Assembly: GCA_937952975.1 (NCBI GenBank)
Contig: CALFXX010000048.1
Coordinates: forward strand, 15,737-79,736
Reading direction: 5' to 3'
DNA from: an uncultured Alcaligenaceae bacterium
Lineage (GTDB): Bacteria; Pseudomonadota; Gammaproteobacteria; Burkholderiales; Burkholderiaceae_B
DNA: 64,000 bases
Numbering within the stretch: position 1 is the stretch's first letter; each line of letters begins with the position of its first letter. This document shows, in pieces, positions 35,629-44,973 of the stretch. The position numbers and the translations under genes were made by a program. The notes below the pieces were generated by a model. That model made no database searches. It saw only the letters and a program-made list of their open reading frames with translations, and was not told the origin of the DNA.

Positions 35629-37494
35629 CTAATATTGCCCCCCTATGCGGTGACGTGCAACAAAATGCCCTTCTCCCACTTGCACCAAGGGTGCGACAAC
35701 AGGTTCGTCGCCAATATTTCTGGCAGGGCTTGGAATTTCGGAAACTTCTAGGCTTGTGGTTCGTCGCACATTTGGATCTGCCACAGGCACTGCCGACATT
35801 AATTTTTTTGTATAAGGATGCTGTGGGTTTTCAAAAATCGCACGACGTGGGCCGATTTCAACAATCTGGCCAAGGTACATCACGGCCACCCTGTGACTGA
35901 CTCGTTCGACAATCGCCATATCATGCGAGATAAACAGATATGACACGCCTAAATCTTTTTGCAGATCCAGTAACAGATTAACGATGTGAGCACGGATCGA
36001 CACGTCGAGTGCCGAGACTGACTCGTCGGCAATTAATACTCGCGGGTTAACAGACAACGCGCGAGCGATACAAATGCGCTGACGTTGCCCACCCGAAAAT
36101 TCATGCGGCCAGCGTTGTGCCATTGAGGCATTCAGGCCGACGCGCTCCATGAGCTCGGCCACCCTGCGATCAGCCTCTGCCCCTTGAGCTAGGCCCTGGA
36201 TGAGCAAAGGTTCTTTGATGCAATCGCCCACGCGCATACGTGGATTGAGCGAAGCAAAGGGATCTTGAAAGACGAACTGCAAATTACGACGCAAGGCCTT
36301 GAGCGAATTGGTATCGGTGGTGTCGACCGCCGTGCCATCAAACTCAATCGAACCTCTGGTGATTTTTGCCAGGCCCACTAGCGAACGACCAGTGGTCGTC
36401 TTGCCACAACCCGACTCGCCCACCAACGAAAGCGTTTCGCCCTCATGCAGATCAAAACTGACTTGCTCAACAGCGTGAATGCGTTTTTTAACAAACCCAA
36501 ATATGCCACTACGCACATCGAAGCGCGTGACTAGATTTTTGACACTCAACACAATGCGGTCACTTTGAGTTGTGCTTGTGCTATTTAGCGCCGTCGCGTC
36601 AACGTTACTCGCAGCTCGATTCAACACCAAATCAAAACGCGCGGGCTGATCGGTACCATGCATCGCGCCTAACTTAGGCACTGCGGCCAATAGCGTTTGG
36701 GTATAAGGATGCTGTGGATTCGCAAACAGCGGTATCACCGCGTTTTCTTCAACGACTTCACCATGGCGCATCACCATCACGCGATTGGCGATCTCGGCCA
36801 CCACGCCCATATCGTGGGTGATAAAAATCACCCCCATATCCATCTCTTTTTGCAATTCGCGAATCAGTTGCAAGATCTGCGCCTGAATCGTGACGTCAAG
36901 CGCCGTCGTGGGCTCATCGGCAATCAGCAAGGCTGGTCGGCAAGATAGTGCCATCGCAATCATGACGCGTTGTCGCATGCCACCCGAAAGTTCATGTGGA
37001 TAGCGCCCTAAAATCGCGCTCGAATCCGAAATACGAACTTGATCAAGAATGCGTTTAGCCGCAGCGACTGCCTGCTCGTGATTCAAATCCTGATGCAGTT
37101 GAATCGCTTCAACAATCTGAGATCCCACGGTAAAAACCGGGTTCAACGAAGTCATGGGCTCTTGAAAAATCATGCCCAAATCAGCGCCACGCATACTGCG
37201 CATGACGTCTTCAGAAGCCGCTCGTAAATCAACTTGCGTGCCATTAGCGCGATGAAACAACATCTCGCCCTGCTCAATACTGCCACCACCAAATTCAACC
37301 AACCGCATAATCGACAACGATGTCACCGATTTGCCTGAGCCTGACTCACCCACAATCGCCAGAGTCTCGCCGCGATCAACGTGCAGGCTCAGCCCCTTCA
37401 CAGCATGCACGGCCGTTGCACCTCGGCCAAACGAGACCGACAAATTACGAATATCCAGTACGCGCCGTTGAGACGTTAGCCCATTCACTGTCAT
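35629..37494 (-). CDS. peptide ABC transporter ATP-binding protein, fused DppD-DppF type
   Basis: The product has 621 residues with two complete ATPase domains. Domain one has Walker A GESGSGKS (51-58), signature LSGGMRQR and Walker B LLIADEPTTALDVT. Domain two has Walker A GESGCGKT, signature FSGGQRQR and Walker B VLIADESVSALDVS. Each is followed by the oligopeptide transporter C-terminal motif HPYTQTLLAAVP and HPYTKKLMSAVP. This fused form is like GsiA of the glutathione importer. It ends one base before the start region of the solute-binding gene. Confidence 0.9.
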   Translation of the reverse strand: MTVNGLTSQRRVLDIRNLSVSFGRGATAVHAVKGLSLHVDRGETLAIVGESGSGKSVTSLSIMRLVEFGGGSIEQGEMLFHRANGTQVDLRAASEDVMRSMRGADLGMIFQEPMTSLNPVFTVGSQIVEAIQLHQDLNHEQAVAAAKRILDQVRISDSSAILGRYPHELSGGMRQRVMIAMALSCRPALLIADEPTTALDVTIQAQILQLIRELQKEMDMGVIFITHDMGVVAEIANRVMVMRHGEVVEENAVIPLFANPQHPYTQTLLAAVPKLGAMHGTDQPARFDLVLNRAASNVDATALNSTSTTQSDRIVLSVKNLVTRFDVRSGIFGFVKKRIHAVEQVSFDLHEGETLSLVGESGCGKTTTGRSLVGLAKITRGSIEFDGTAVDTTDTNSLKALRRNLQFVFQDPFASLNPRMRVGDCIKEPLLIQGLAQGAEADRRVAELMERVGLNASMAQRWPHEFSGGQRQRICIARALSVNPRVLIADESVSALDVSIRAHIVNLLLDLQKDLGVSYLFISHDMAIVERVSHRVAVMYLGQIVEIGPRRAIFENPQHPYTKKLMSAVPVADPNVRRTTSLEVSEIPSPARNIGDEPVVAPLVQVGEGHFVARHRIGGQY

Positions 37495-37497
37495 GGT

Positions 37498-38331
37498 CTA
37501 AATCCTCTTTGCCATACGTGGATCGATCGCGTCGCGCAGGCCATCGCCCAGCATGTTGATCGACAAAATCGTAATTGACAAAAACAGAGCTGGAAACGCA
37601 ATCAAGTGCGGCTTGATCTGCCACAGTGCACGCCCCTCTGCCATGATGTTTCCCCAGGACGGTGTCGAGGGTGGTACCCCGGCACCAATAAAGGACAAGC
37701 TTGCTTCAGCCAAAATCGCCAGACCGCAGATGTAGGTTGTTTGCACGGTCAAGGCCGCAATGGTGTTGGGGAAGATGTGCTTCGCGACAATCCGCAGACG
37801 TCCCGCCCCCGCCGCCACCGCCGCTTCAACATACGGTTGCTCGCGCAACGATAGGGTCAGGCTTCGTACTAAGCGCACCACCCGAGGCACTTCAGCGATG
37901 GTCACGGCCAAAATCACGTTTTGCAAAGACGCACGGGTCAAGGCGATTAAAGCGATCGCCAGCAGAATAGTCGGGATCGACATAAAGCCATCCATGATTC
38001 GCATCACGACTGCATCAATCCACTTTACAAAACCTGCTGCCAAGCCAATCACGGTGCCAATCACCGCAGACAATAACGCCACTGAAAATCCAACCGTCAA
38101 TGACACGCGCGCGCCGTACACCACACGCGAATACACATCACGGCCAAGCAGGTCTGTACCAAACCAGAACTTTTCGCTTGGCACCCTTGTGCGATAGATA
38201 GGCGAAAGCGCTGTTGGGTCGACCGTGCCAAGCCACGGGGCGAAAATCGCCATCAAGAATAAAAGGCTTAATAAAAAACCGCCCACGACAATTGTCGGGT
38301 GCCGCTTAAAAAACTGAAGAAACCTGGCCAT
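37498..38331 (-). CDS. peptide ABC transporter permease, DppC type
   Basis: The product has 277 residues and six transmembrane segments. The binding-protein-dependent transport domain includes EAAVAAGAGRLRIVAKHIFPN, the EAA motif that contacts the ATPase. The N-terminal OppC-type domain is present (TDLLGRDVYSRVVYGARVSL). It overlaps the DppB-type gene by one base (TGATG) and is followed 3 bases later by the ATPase gene. Confidence 0.9.
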   Translation of the reverse strand: MARFLQFFKRHPTIVVGGFLLSLLFLMAIFAPWLGTVDPTALSPIYRTRVPSEKFWFGTDLLGRDVYSRVVYGARVSLTVGFSVALLSAVIGTVIGLAAGFVKWIDAVVMRIMDGFMSIPTILLAIALIALTRASLQNVILAVTIAEVPRVVRLVRSLTLSLREQPYVEAAVAAGAGRLRIVAKHIFPNTIAALTVQTTYICGLAILAEASLSFIGAGVPPSTPSWGNIMAEGRALWQIKPHLIAFPALFLSITILSINMLGDGLRDAIDPRMAKRI

Positions 38332-39272
38332 CAGTACTTAATCCTTGGGTCAAAGACACGGTACAAAAGATCGACCGTCAGATTCACCAGAACATACATA
38401 AAACTAAACATCAGGATGACGCCTTGGATAATCGGATAATCGCGCCTCAAGATCGCATCAACAGTGAGACGGCCAACCCCAGGAATCGAGAATACCGTTT
38501 CAGTCACAACGGCACCGCTGATTAACAACGCAACCCCACTGCCCACAACCGTCACGATCGGCACGCCGACATTTTTTAGGGCATGCCGAAACAAAATACC
38601 TTTGTTACTCACGCCCTTTGACCTTGCGGTACGGATGTAATCTTGCGACAACGTTTCAAGCAAGGTTGCCCGACTGATGCGTGTGATCAGCGCCACATAC
38701 ACGCTACCAAGCGCACAGGTCGGCAAAATGAGGGTTCGAATTGACGCCCAAAAGCCTTGCGAAAAAGGCACATAACCTTGTACGGGCAACCAGCGCAGCT
38801 CAAGCCCAAAGGCATAGGCCAACAGGTATCCGACGACAAATGAGGGGATTGAGAAGCTCAAGACGGCCATCATCATGATGCTCCGGTCATAAAACTTGTT
38901 GTGCCGCCAGGCCGCCAAAGCGCCAAGGGGCACGGCCAGCGTTACCGACAAAATCAGCGTCATAATCATCAAACTGAAGGTTGGCGCAAGGCGCTGGCCA
39001 ATCATTTGGCTGACTTGCAACCCCGTGAACAGCGAAACACCGAGGTCTCCGTGCAAGACCTTCCAGAGCCAATCACCAAAACGGACTAAAAAGGGCTGAT
39101 CCAGCCCAAGTGTCTGACGAATGCGAAGGATATCGGCGGGAGTCGCGTCTTCTCCTGCCAGCAAGACCGCGGGGTCGCCGGGCGTCAGGCTCAGCAGGCC
39201 GAAAACGAACAACGCCACGAAGAGCATGACCGGCAGCGTCAACAGCACGCGCCTTAGGGTGTAGGCAAGCAT
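38331..39272 (-). CDS. peptide ABC transporter permease, DppB type
   Basis: From ATG 39272 the product is 313 residues. AAGG lies 7 bases upstream, which favours this ATG over the TTG at 39275. It has the DppB/OppB N-terminus MLAYTLRRVLLTLPVMLFV, the LTPGDPAVLLAGEDAT segment, and the EAA loop DYIRTARSKGVSNKGILFRHAL. It is the first gene of the transporter operon that ends with the M81 peptidase. Confidence 0.9.
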   Translation of the reverse strand: MLAYTLRRVLLTLPVMLFVALFVFGLLSLTPGDPAVLLAGEDATPADILRIRQTLGLDQPFLVRFGDWLWKVLHGDLGVSLFTGLQVSQMIGQRLAPTFSLMIMTLILSVTLAVPLGALAAWRHNKFYDRSIMMMAVLSFSIPSFVVGYLLAYAFGLELRWLPVQGYVPFSQGFWASIRTLILPTCALGSVYVALITRISRATLLETLSQDYIRTARSKGVSNKGILFRHALKNVGVPIVTVVGSGVALLISGAVVTETVFSIPGVGRLTVDAILRRDYPIIQGVILMFSFMYVLVNLTVDLLYRVFDPRIKY

Positions 39273-39312
39273 CAAATACCTTTCAGACTGCTAATTTTTA
39301 AGTCTCGCTGAT

Positions 39313-39339
39313 GTTATAGGGTCGCTAGCCTAGCGTCAA
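39313..39339 (-). promoter_or_regulatory. candidate promoter and operator of the peptide transporter operon
   Basis: On the minus strand TTGACG (39334-39339) and TATAAC (39313-39318) are 15 bases apart, shorter than optimal. The spacer holds a perfect inverted repeat CGCTA-GCC-TAGCG (39323-39335). The short spacer with a palindrome inside would suit an activator or a repressor site. The first gene begins 41 bases downstream. Confidence 0.45.
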
Positions 39340-39389
39340 TCTCAGGCACAATAGCTGTTATCGAAGCCATCATTTATTGTTTAAAGAGC

Positions 39390-40019
39390 ATGCAAACACT
39401 GAGTATCCCAATTTTTCCACTCGGGGCCACCTTATTTCCGGCCGGCATGATGGCGCTCAAGATCTTTGAGGTGCGCTACCTCGACATGACTAAAAAATGC
39501 CTGCGCGACAACTCGCCATTTGGCATCGTGACTCTTGATCAAGGGGCCGAAGTGCAAGTGGCTGGCAAGCAAATTGAATTTGCAGAGGTCGGCACCTTGG
39601 CCACCATCATTCATTTTGAGGCCGTGCAACCCAGCTTATTTATGATTCGCTGCCAAGGCGGGCAACGCTTTAAGATCCTTCAAAAAGAACTTCAGGCAAA
39701 TGGCCTATGGCGTGCCGAAGTCGAACTGATCGCCCCCGATGAGGTTGTGGCGATCCCGCCTGAGCTCTTGCCCACCGCGAATGCACTCACAAAAATTGTT
39801 CGCACCCTCGAAGATCAGGGAATCCCGCCTGACCAACGGCCCATCATTCAGCCCTATCAATTGCAAGACTGTGCATGGGTGGCCAACCGTTGCGCCGAAT
39901 TACTCGATTTGCCCTCACAACAAAAGCAACACCTTCTCACCATGGAAAACCCCAGACTCAGGCTTGATCTGGTACAAGAGCTTCTTGAAGAAATGGGCGT
40001 ATTTAAAGACCCTGAATAA
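39390..40019 (+). CDS. Lon N-terminal (LON substrate-binding) domain protein
   Basis: The product has 209 residues and consists only of the domain found at the N-terminus of Lon proteases: IPIFPLGATLFPAGMMALKIFE, RYLDMTKKC, GTLATIIHFE and RCQGGQRFKIL, then a helical part ending LLEEMGVFKD. No ATPase or protease domain is present. Such standalone proteins are common in proteobacteria and their role is not settled. It lies alone between the transporter operon and a Bug gene. Confidence 0.85.
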   Translation: MQTLSIPIFPLGATLFPAGMMALKIFEVRYLDMTKKCLRDNSPFGIVTLDQGAEVQVAGKQIEFAEVGTLATIIHFEAVQPSLFMIRCQGGQRFKILQKELQANGLWRAEVELIAPDEVVAIPPELLPTANALTKIVRTLEDQGIPPDQRPIIQPYQLQDCAWVANRCAELLDLPSQQKQHLLTMENPRLRLDLVQELLEEMGVFKDPE

Positions 40020-40127
40020 GCAAGAGTCGTTCATCAAACAATGTCACGTTCAGCACAGGATACATTCACGTTACTTAAAGGATCCGTACGCGCGACTCGA
40101 GGGATCAGTTCGCGTTCAATACAAAAA

Positions 40128-41117
40128 ATGAGACAACAGAAAATGACCACTCTACTTAAGATCGTTGCCGCTGCCGCTTTGACCTGTTTCGCCTCTCTTT
40201 CACTCGCACAACCAGCGGCAAACTTTCCAAACCGTAACATCAGAATCTTGGTGCCCTTTGCACCGGGCGGTTCAAGCGATCTGTTGGCGCGCCTCGTGGC
40301 GCAGCGCATGACCGCCGATTGGGGGCAACCCGTGATTGTCGAGAATAAGCCTGGCGCAGGTGCCACCTTGGGCGCAGACCAAGTGGCCAAATCACCGGCC
40401 GATGGTTACACACTGCTACTAGCCGCCACGCATCACACCATTGCTCAAAATGTGTTTAAAAACCTGCCCTACGATATTGACCGCGATTTTGCCCCTGTGA
40501 GCATCATTGCATTGATCCCAAACATGGTTGTTGTAAACGCAAAGATCCCAGCCAATACGATTCAGGAGTTTGTCGCGTTGGCCAAAGCGCAACCGGGCAA
40601 ACTGAACTATGGCTCGGCGGGCTCAGGCACCGCACATCACCTGATCGGCGAAATGTTTAATCTACAGGCACAAACAGAGATCATCCACATACCCTACAAA
40701 GGCAGTGCGCCCGCAATCTCTGATCTCGTCAGCGGTCAGGTTCAATTAATGTTTGACACCATCACCGCTGGTTTGCCACAAGTCACCGCGGGTAAAACGC
40801 GTGCCTTGGCTGTCACCACAGCCAAGCGCTCGTCTGCCCTGCCCGATGTACCGACACTCAACGAAACGATCTTGCCAGGCTTTGACGTCGGCACCTGGTT
40901 TGGGCTCTTGGCGCCAGCCAAAACCCCGAGCGATATCGTGAACAAGCTCAGCGCTGAGGTAACGAAAATCGTCAACATCCCTGAGGTTACAAGCCAACTG
41001 TTAGCCACGGGTGCCGAGCCCGTTGGCAATACTTCGGCTGAGATGTCTGCGCAAATCAAAAAAGAACTTGCAAGCTTTGCTGCCCTGCTCAAGCAAATTA
41101 AGTTGACCGTTGAGTAG
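40128..41117 (+). CDS. Bug/TctC-family tricarboxylate-type solute-binding protein
   Basis: The start at ATG 40128 or ATG 40144 gives a Sec signal peptide with LTCFASLSLAQ. The longer frame from 40041 is not needed. The mature part has the TctC fold: IRILVPFAPGGSSDLLAR, the ligand loop RLVAQRM, VIVENKPGAGATLGADQVAKSP, DGYTLLLA and HIPYKGSAPAISDLVSGQV. No Asp-carrying aspartate-binder signature is obvious, so ligand is open. There are no tctA or tctB genes in the window, so it is an orphan like most Bug proteins. It is followed 36 bases later by a CitE-like lyase, which points to an organic acid. Confidence 0.88.
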   Translation: MRQQKMTTLLKIVAAAALTCFASLSLAQPAANFPNRNIRILVPFAPGGSSDLLARLVAQRMTADWGQPVIVENKPGAGATLGADQVAKSPADGYTLLLAATHHTIAQNVFKNLPYDIDRDFAPVSIIALIPNMVVVNAKIPANTIQEFVALAKAQPGKLNYGSAGSGTAHHLIGEMFNLQAQTEIIHIPYKGSAPAISDLVSGQVQLMFDTITAGLPQVTAGKTRALAVTTAKRSSALPDVPTLNETILPGFDVGTWFGLLAPAKTPSDIVNKLSAEVTKIVNIPEVTSQLLATGAEPVGNTSAEMSAQIKKELASFAALLKQIKLTVE

Positions 41118-41153
41118 TACCAAAAAATTTCAATTTCACTTCAGGAAATCAAC

Positions 41154-42029
41154 ATGGGGACTTTTAGAACATTTTTGTTCGCACCCGCCAACCATCCACG
41201 ACGTACCGAAAAAGCGTTTACGCTTGGTGCTGACGCCGTCATCCTTGATTTAGAAGATGCCTGTGCTGTCTCAGAAAAAGTCATTAGCCGGCCTTTGGCT
41301 GTGCAAGCCATGCAGCGGCCACGCAACTGCTTAGGCTATATCCGCGTCAACCCAATGTCGACCATTTACGCGTATGGCGACCTTGTGGCAACTGTCCAAG
41401 CGGGCGTTGATGGTTTGATTTTGCCTAAAGTCGAAAACGCGAGTCAGGCTCAAACCGCTGACTGGATCATGACTGAACTCGAGCGCGAGCGCGGCCTACC
41501 GCTTGGCGCGATTGATCTCATCCCGATTATTGAAACGGCCAAAGGTATCGCTAACTTGGGCGAGATCCTTTCAAATTGTTCGCGCATCAAGCGTGTCGCC
41601 TTCGGCGCAGGCGACTTTACCTTAGATCTCAATTTGAAATGGTCACGTGACGAGACTGAGCTGCTGGCCTACCGTAATCAGGTGGTCTTGATGTCTCGCG
41701 CGCATGACAAAGAACCACCGATCGACACAGTTTGGGTTGACTTGCAAGATGCCGAAGGCTTTGAGGTCTCAACCAACAAGATCCGCGATCTTGGTTTTCA
41801 GGGCAAGCTGTGTATTCACCCTGACCAGATCCCTGTGGTCAACAAGGCCTTTACGCCAACCGAGGCGCAAGTCGCACGCGCCACAAAGATTGTTGAAGCC
41901 TTTGCCGCGGCCGAAGCAGCGGGGTCTTCGTCCATTCAATTAGATGGTCAATTTATTGACTACCCAATCGTGTATGCGGCGCAGCGGATCGTGGCGATTA
42001 GTCAAAAATTGGCAGCGACACAGCACTGA
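41154..42029 (+). CDS. CitE-like CoA ester lyase (HpcH/HpaI family)
   Basis: The product has 291 residues, with start ATG 41154 and AGGAA 6 bases upstream. It has the CitE pattern RTFLFAPANHPRRTEKAF, DAVILDLEDAC (metal-site Glu and Asp), YIRVNPMST, GLILPKVE, LIPIIETAKGI and FGAGDFTLDL. Relatives act on malyl-CoA, citramalyl-CoA or citryl-CoA. No acyl carrier or CoA-transferase subunits are near, which argues against citrate lyase itself. It fits with the Bug protein upstream as a small catabolic unit, closed by a stem-loop at 42050. Confidence 0.87.
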   Translation: MGTFRTFLFAPANHPRRTEKAFTLGADAVILDLEDACAVSEKVISRPLAVQAMQRPRNCLGYIRVNPMSTIYAYGDLVATVQAGVDGLILPKVENASQAQTADWIMTELERERGLPLGAIDLIPIIETAKGIANLGEILSNCSRIKRVAFGAGDFTLDLNLKWSRDETELLAYRNQVVLMSRAHDKEPPIDTVWVDLQDAEGFEVSTNKIRDLGFQGKLCIHPDQIPVVNKAFTPTEAQVARATKIVEAFAAAEAAGSSSIQLDGQFIDYPIVYAAQRIVAISQKLAATQH

Positions 42030-42049
42030 TACGAAGTTGGGTTAAAAAC

Positions 42050-42086
42050 GCGGGCCTGTTCTCTTAGAAGTCAAAGACAGGCGCGC
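42050..42086. terminator. stem-loop between convergent genes
   Basis: GCGGGCCTGT and ACAGGCGCGC pair with one mismatch around a 17-base loop, between the lyase (plus) and the dioxygenase (minus). There is no clear T-run on either side. Confidence 0.4.
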
Positions 42087-42102
42087 GCAACAACCCTAGG
42101 CT

Positions 42103-43179
42103 TCAAGGCCGCATGCCACAGTCTTGCGCCTGACGCGCTTCAAACTGCGCGCGCGTCTCATCGTACTTAAACCCACGGATCCCGCCACGAACCGTGCCCG
42201 ACTCGCACGAGCGATACAGGTCTCGCCAGCACTCTGGCAACACCTCACTGTCGGGTGGTGCAATCCATAACCGATACAACAGACGCTTAAGCGCTGGATC
42301 TTCATGGTCTTGAAACTCGGTGCGCGAATGCAGGGTCACGTGGCTGTTAATGATTTGCACATCACCAGGTTCTAGCCACATTTCATACGCGATTTCGGGG
42401 CGACGTACCACTTGGTCAAACTGCTCAAGGGCCGTAAAGTGCTCGGCACAGATTTGTGGAGCACCTTCGATTTTTTGGGCACTGCGCACACGGTTCCAGT
42501 TCCAACGGCCAAACCATTTTTCACCTTGTTGAGAAAAAACGGGTTGCATCACGTAAGGCCCCTCGTCGGGCGCACCTTCTCCCTGTCGACTAAACGCAAT
42601 CGGCTCATACAGCCACTTGAGTTGATCGGGATATTCACGCGCCATCACGTCATGCCCCGCCATCGAGCTACTGACAATGGTCTTGCCTCCAGACACCGCC
42701 TGATTGAAACAGCTTAAAAAAATGATGTCTGACGAGTCGGTATGAAAATCAAGCTCAGCGTTTGACGAGTAGCCACGACCTGTGCCCGTGCGATACGTCA
42801 TGCCTGCATCTTTCACCGCTGAGATGTACTGAGTTTCTTTACCTTGCGGGCGCGGCACGCCGCTATACAGACCCAGGCTCCAGGTCAAAATTTCAAATTG
42901 CTTAGCGGTCAGTTCGTGTCTGGGGAGCCCTTTGATCAAGGCAACGCCCAACCCGCGCTTGACTTCTTCAAGTGCAGCATTCAGCGTCACCAAGGTCTTA
43001 CTCAAGGCAAAATCAGTACGCCGATAATCAAGCAAAGTTTTATTGGGATCTTCAGCCTTTAACACTGCATCAATCATCTCTTGACGAGCTTGCTCGTCGA
43101 TTCGAAAAATCCAGCGTTGATCACGCTCAAGGTCGGCGACACGCCAATTTGAGGGATGCTTCAACGAATTTAAGACCAT
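42103..43179 (-). CDS. TauD/TfdA-family Fe(II)/2-oxoglutarate dioxygenase
   Basis: The product has 358 residues. The iron site is the HxD pair H146 and D148 in LDFHTDSSD and distal H284 in NSHVTLHSRTEF. Arg after it (in LKRLLYRLW) is the expected 2-oxoglutarate contact. Family members hydroxylate taurine, aryloxy acids, carnitine precursors or other small substrates. GAGG precedes the ATG. The gene is followed (upstream in sequence, opposite order on minus strand) by MmgE/PrpD at 43288, with a TTGATC-A-GATCAA palindrome in the 108-base gap. Substrate unknown. Confidence 0.88.
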   Translation of the reverse strand: MVLNSLKHPSNWRVADLERDQRWIFRIDEQARQEMIDAVLKAEDPNKTLLDYRRTDFALSKTLVTLNAALEEVKRGLGVALIKGLPRHELTAKQFEILTWSLGLYSGVPRPQGKETQYISAVKDAGMTYRTGTGRGYSSNAELDFHTDSSDIIFLSCFNQAVSGGKTIVSSSMAGHDVMAREYPDQLKWLYEPIAFSRQGEGAPDEGPYVMQPVFSQQGEKWFGRWNWNRVRSAQKIEGAPQICAEHFTALEQFDQVVRRPEIAYEMWLEPGDVQIINSHVTLHSRTEFQDHEDPALKRLLYRLWIAPPDSEVLPECWRDLYRSCESGTVRGGIRGFKYDETRAQFEARQAQDCGMRP

Positions 43180-43287
43180 ACTCTTGCCTCACAACATGTT
43201 ATTTTTTTAACTATAAATTGATTTGATCGTTCCTGGTCAGCTCAACGCTAGTCGTTGATTGACGCGTCTTGATCAGATCAACGTTCA

Positions 43288-44706
43288 TTAGATCAATGCT
43301 AATAACTCTCGCACTTCAAAATCCCCTGTCCCCATCACAAGAGTATCGACGCGAGCCGCAACCTCACTGCCACATACTTCAGTGATCAGCCCACGCGCTT
43401 TACCCCGAATTTTCTCAGGGCCGACCGGACGCGTCCAACTCCCTAACGGTGCATCGCAGCGTTGCGTTAACTCACGGCCATCACGCAAGATCACCCTTAG
43501 CTCGACGTGCATCTGGTCTAACCGACCTGAGATAGACGTATCGCTCTTCAGAGTCATTTTTTCAAGCAAACTAACAACGTCCGCTGAAAAGCGACGCTCT
43601 TGCGTAAAACTCTTGGGCTCGACCTGGCCGTCAAGCAAGGCCACTGCAGACGTATATTGCCAAGAAAACTTACCGTCTAAACCCGTTTCAGGCTTCGGGC
43701 GATCAATGTAATGCATGACTGGCGTGCGTAATTCAATCCGCTCAACCTGCTCGCCCCACAGAACGGTTGGATGGCTTGCACGCAGCTGTAAAGCAGCAGT
43801 AATGACAAAATGCGTTGCAAACTGAGAGGGAAACAGTTTCCAGGCCGGGCCCGGCACCAACGCGCGTGCAGTGTCAAGCGCTGCGATCAGATGCTGGGGC
43901 TCGAAAGTCGGGCCAAACAAAGCGGGCCCCCACCCTCTAGGGCTGCCGATTGCATCGACATTCGCCGTAAATCCTTCTGCCGCGAGCATCGCCGCCTCAG
44001 CACCGTTGGCCGCCGCGTCGCCACAGTGCAGAGCTTTAGTCATCGTTCCGACATTTGCCAGCACAGAACCACATCGCGAAGCCGCCATACTGACGGCAGC
44101 AACAGTCTGTACAAGTGGTAAAGCCATCAACTCGGCGCAGGCGAGTGCAGCGGCCAGAGGCCCGACCGCACCCGGCGGGTGCATCGTCAACTTACTCGGT
44201 TCGATCTGACCTGAGGCTAGGCGTAAACGCCCTTGCGCTTCGACCCCTTTGGCTAACGCACGCAACAGTGCCCCGCCCTGCGCGCCGCCCCCACTTTCTT
44301 CACGCCACTGTGCAACCGCCAGCAAGGCGGGCAAGAGTGGAGACAGTGCGTGATTAGGCGGATTCCACATGGGTTCAAAATCCAAAACATGCATTGACGC
44401 CCCATTAATCCGCGCTGCTTGCACCACGCCGGTCGAAAAGCCCTTGCCAATTACGCGCGCGGGCCCCTGCGGTACATCGCGTTGAGCAAGCTTGGCTAAG
44501 ATGCTCGGCCCCGGCTCGTGAGCCCCGGCGATCGCAACCGCCAACCCATCCAAGAGCAATAAACGGCACTGACGTTCAAGCACGGCATCGTCAGCCGGCC
44601 ACGCCCTGAGCAAGGCAACAAAACGGCTGGTCAATTCATCTGTCTGCGTTTTAGCGTTCACGTTTGGTGCGTCTCTTTCGTTCTTATCTAGTACTGGGTT
44701 AATCAT
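43288..44706 (-). CDS. MmgE/PrpD-family protein 1
   Basis: The product has 472 residues. The MmgE/PrpD pattern is seen: LLLLDGLAVAIAGAHEPG, INGASMHVLDFEPMWNPPNHALSPLLPAL, TMTKALHCGDAAANGAEAAMLA and KLFPSQFATHFVITAALQL. Relatives include 2-methylcitrate dehydratase, cis-aconitate decarboxylase and iminodisuccinate epimerase-type enzymes, so a role in dicarboxylic or tricarboxylic acid metabolism is likely. A second member lies at 48923, with low similarity. The start at 44706 is just downstream of an 18-bp perfect palindrome. Confidence 0.88.
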   Translation of the reverse strand: MINPVLDKNERDAPNVNAKTQTDELTSRFVALLRAWPADDAVLERQCRLLLLDGLAVAIAGAHEPGPSILAKLAQRDVPQGPARVIGKGFSTGVVQAARINGASMHVLDFEPMWNPPNHALSPLLPALLAVAQWREESGGGAQGGALLRALAKGVEAQGRLRLASGQIEPSKLTMHPPGAVGPLAAALACAELMALPLVQTVAAVSMAASRCGSVLANVGTMTKALHCGDAAANGAEAAMLAAEGFTANVDAIGSPRGWGPALFGPTFEPQHLIAALDTARALVPGPAWKLFPSQFATHFVITAALQLRASHPTVLWGEQVERIELRTPVMHYIDRPKPETGLDGKFSWQYTSAVALLDGQVEPKSFTQERRFSADVVSLLEKMTLKSDTSISGRLDQMHVELRVILRDGRELTQRCDAPLGSWTRPVGPEKIRGKARGLITEVCGSEVAARVDTLVMGTGDFEVRELLALI

Positions 44707-44716
44707 TACGTCTGCT

Positions 44717-44734
44717 CACGACTGCGCAGTCGTG
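44717..44734. promoter_or_regulatory. perfect 18-bp palindrome upstream of MmgE/PrpD gene 1
   Basis: CACGACTGCGCAGTCGTG is its own reverse complement. It ends 11 bases before the ATG at 44706, over the place where a ribosome-binding site should be. It could be an operator for a dimeric regulator or a leader hairpin. The remaining part of the 267-base divergent gap (44735-44973) shows nothing clear. Confidence 0.5.
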
Positions 44735-44973
44735 GTCATTTCTTCTTGTTAGTCGGTGCCTGTTCCGCAATGCCACGTTGAAAATTTGCGCCTGCACATT
44801 CTCTCGCAATTTCTACCTCCTGACGCCGATCAAACTCCACTATTTGGAATCCTTTTCCCACAAGACACCAACAAAGGGTTATCCCTAATCGACTCACTCT
44901 GTCATTCACCACAAACTGTACGACAAGATTTTATAAATGCGGTCACTCCGCAAACAAAAGAATTGGAGACTGC

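Noticed and set aside
41154..42029. Citrate lyase beta subunit proper
   Set aside because: No alpha or gamma subunit, ligase or prosthetic-group genes lie nearby; a standalone CitE-like lyase is the safer call.
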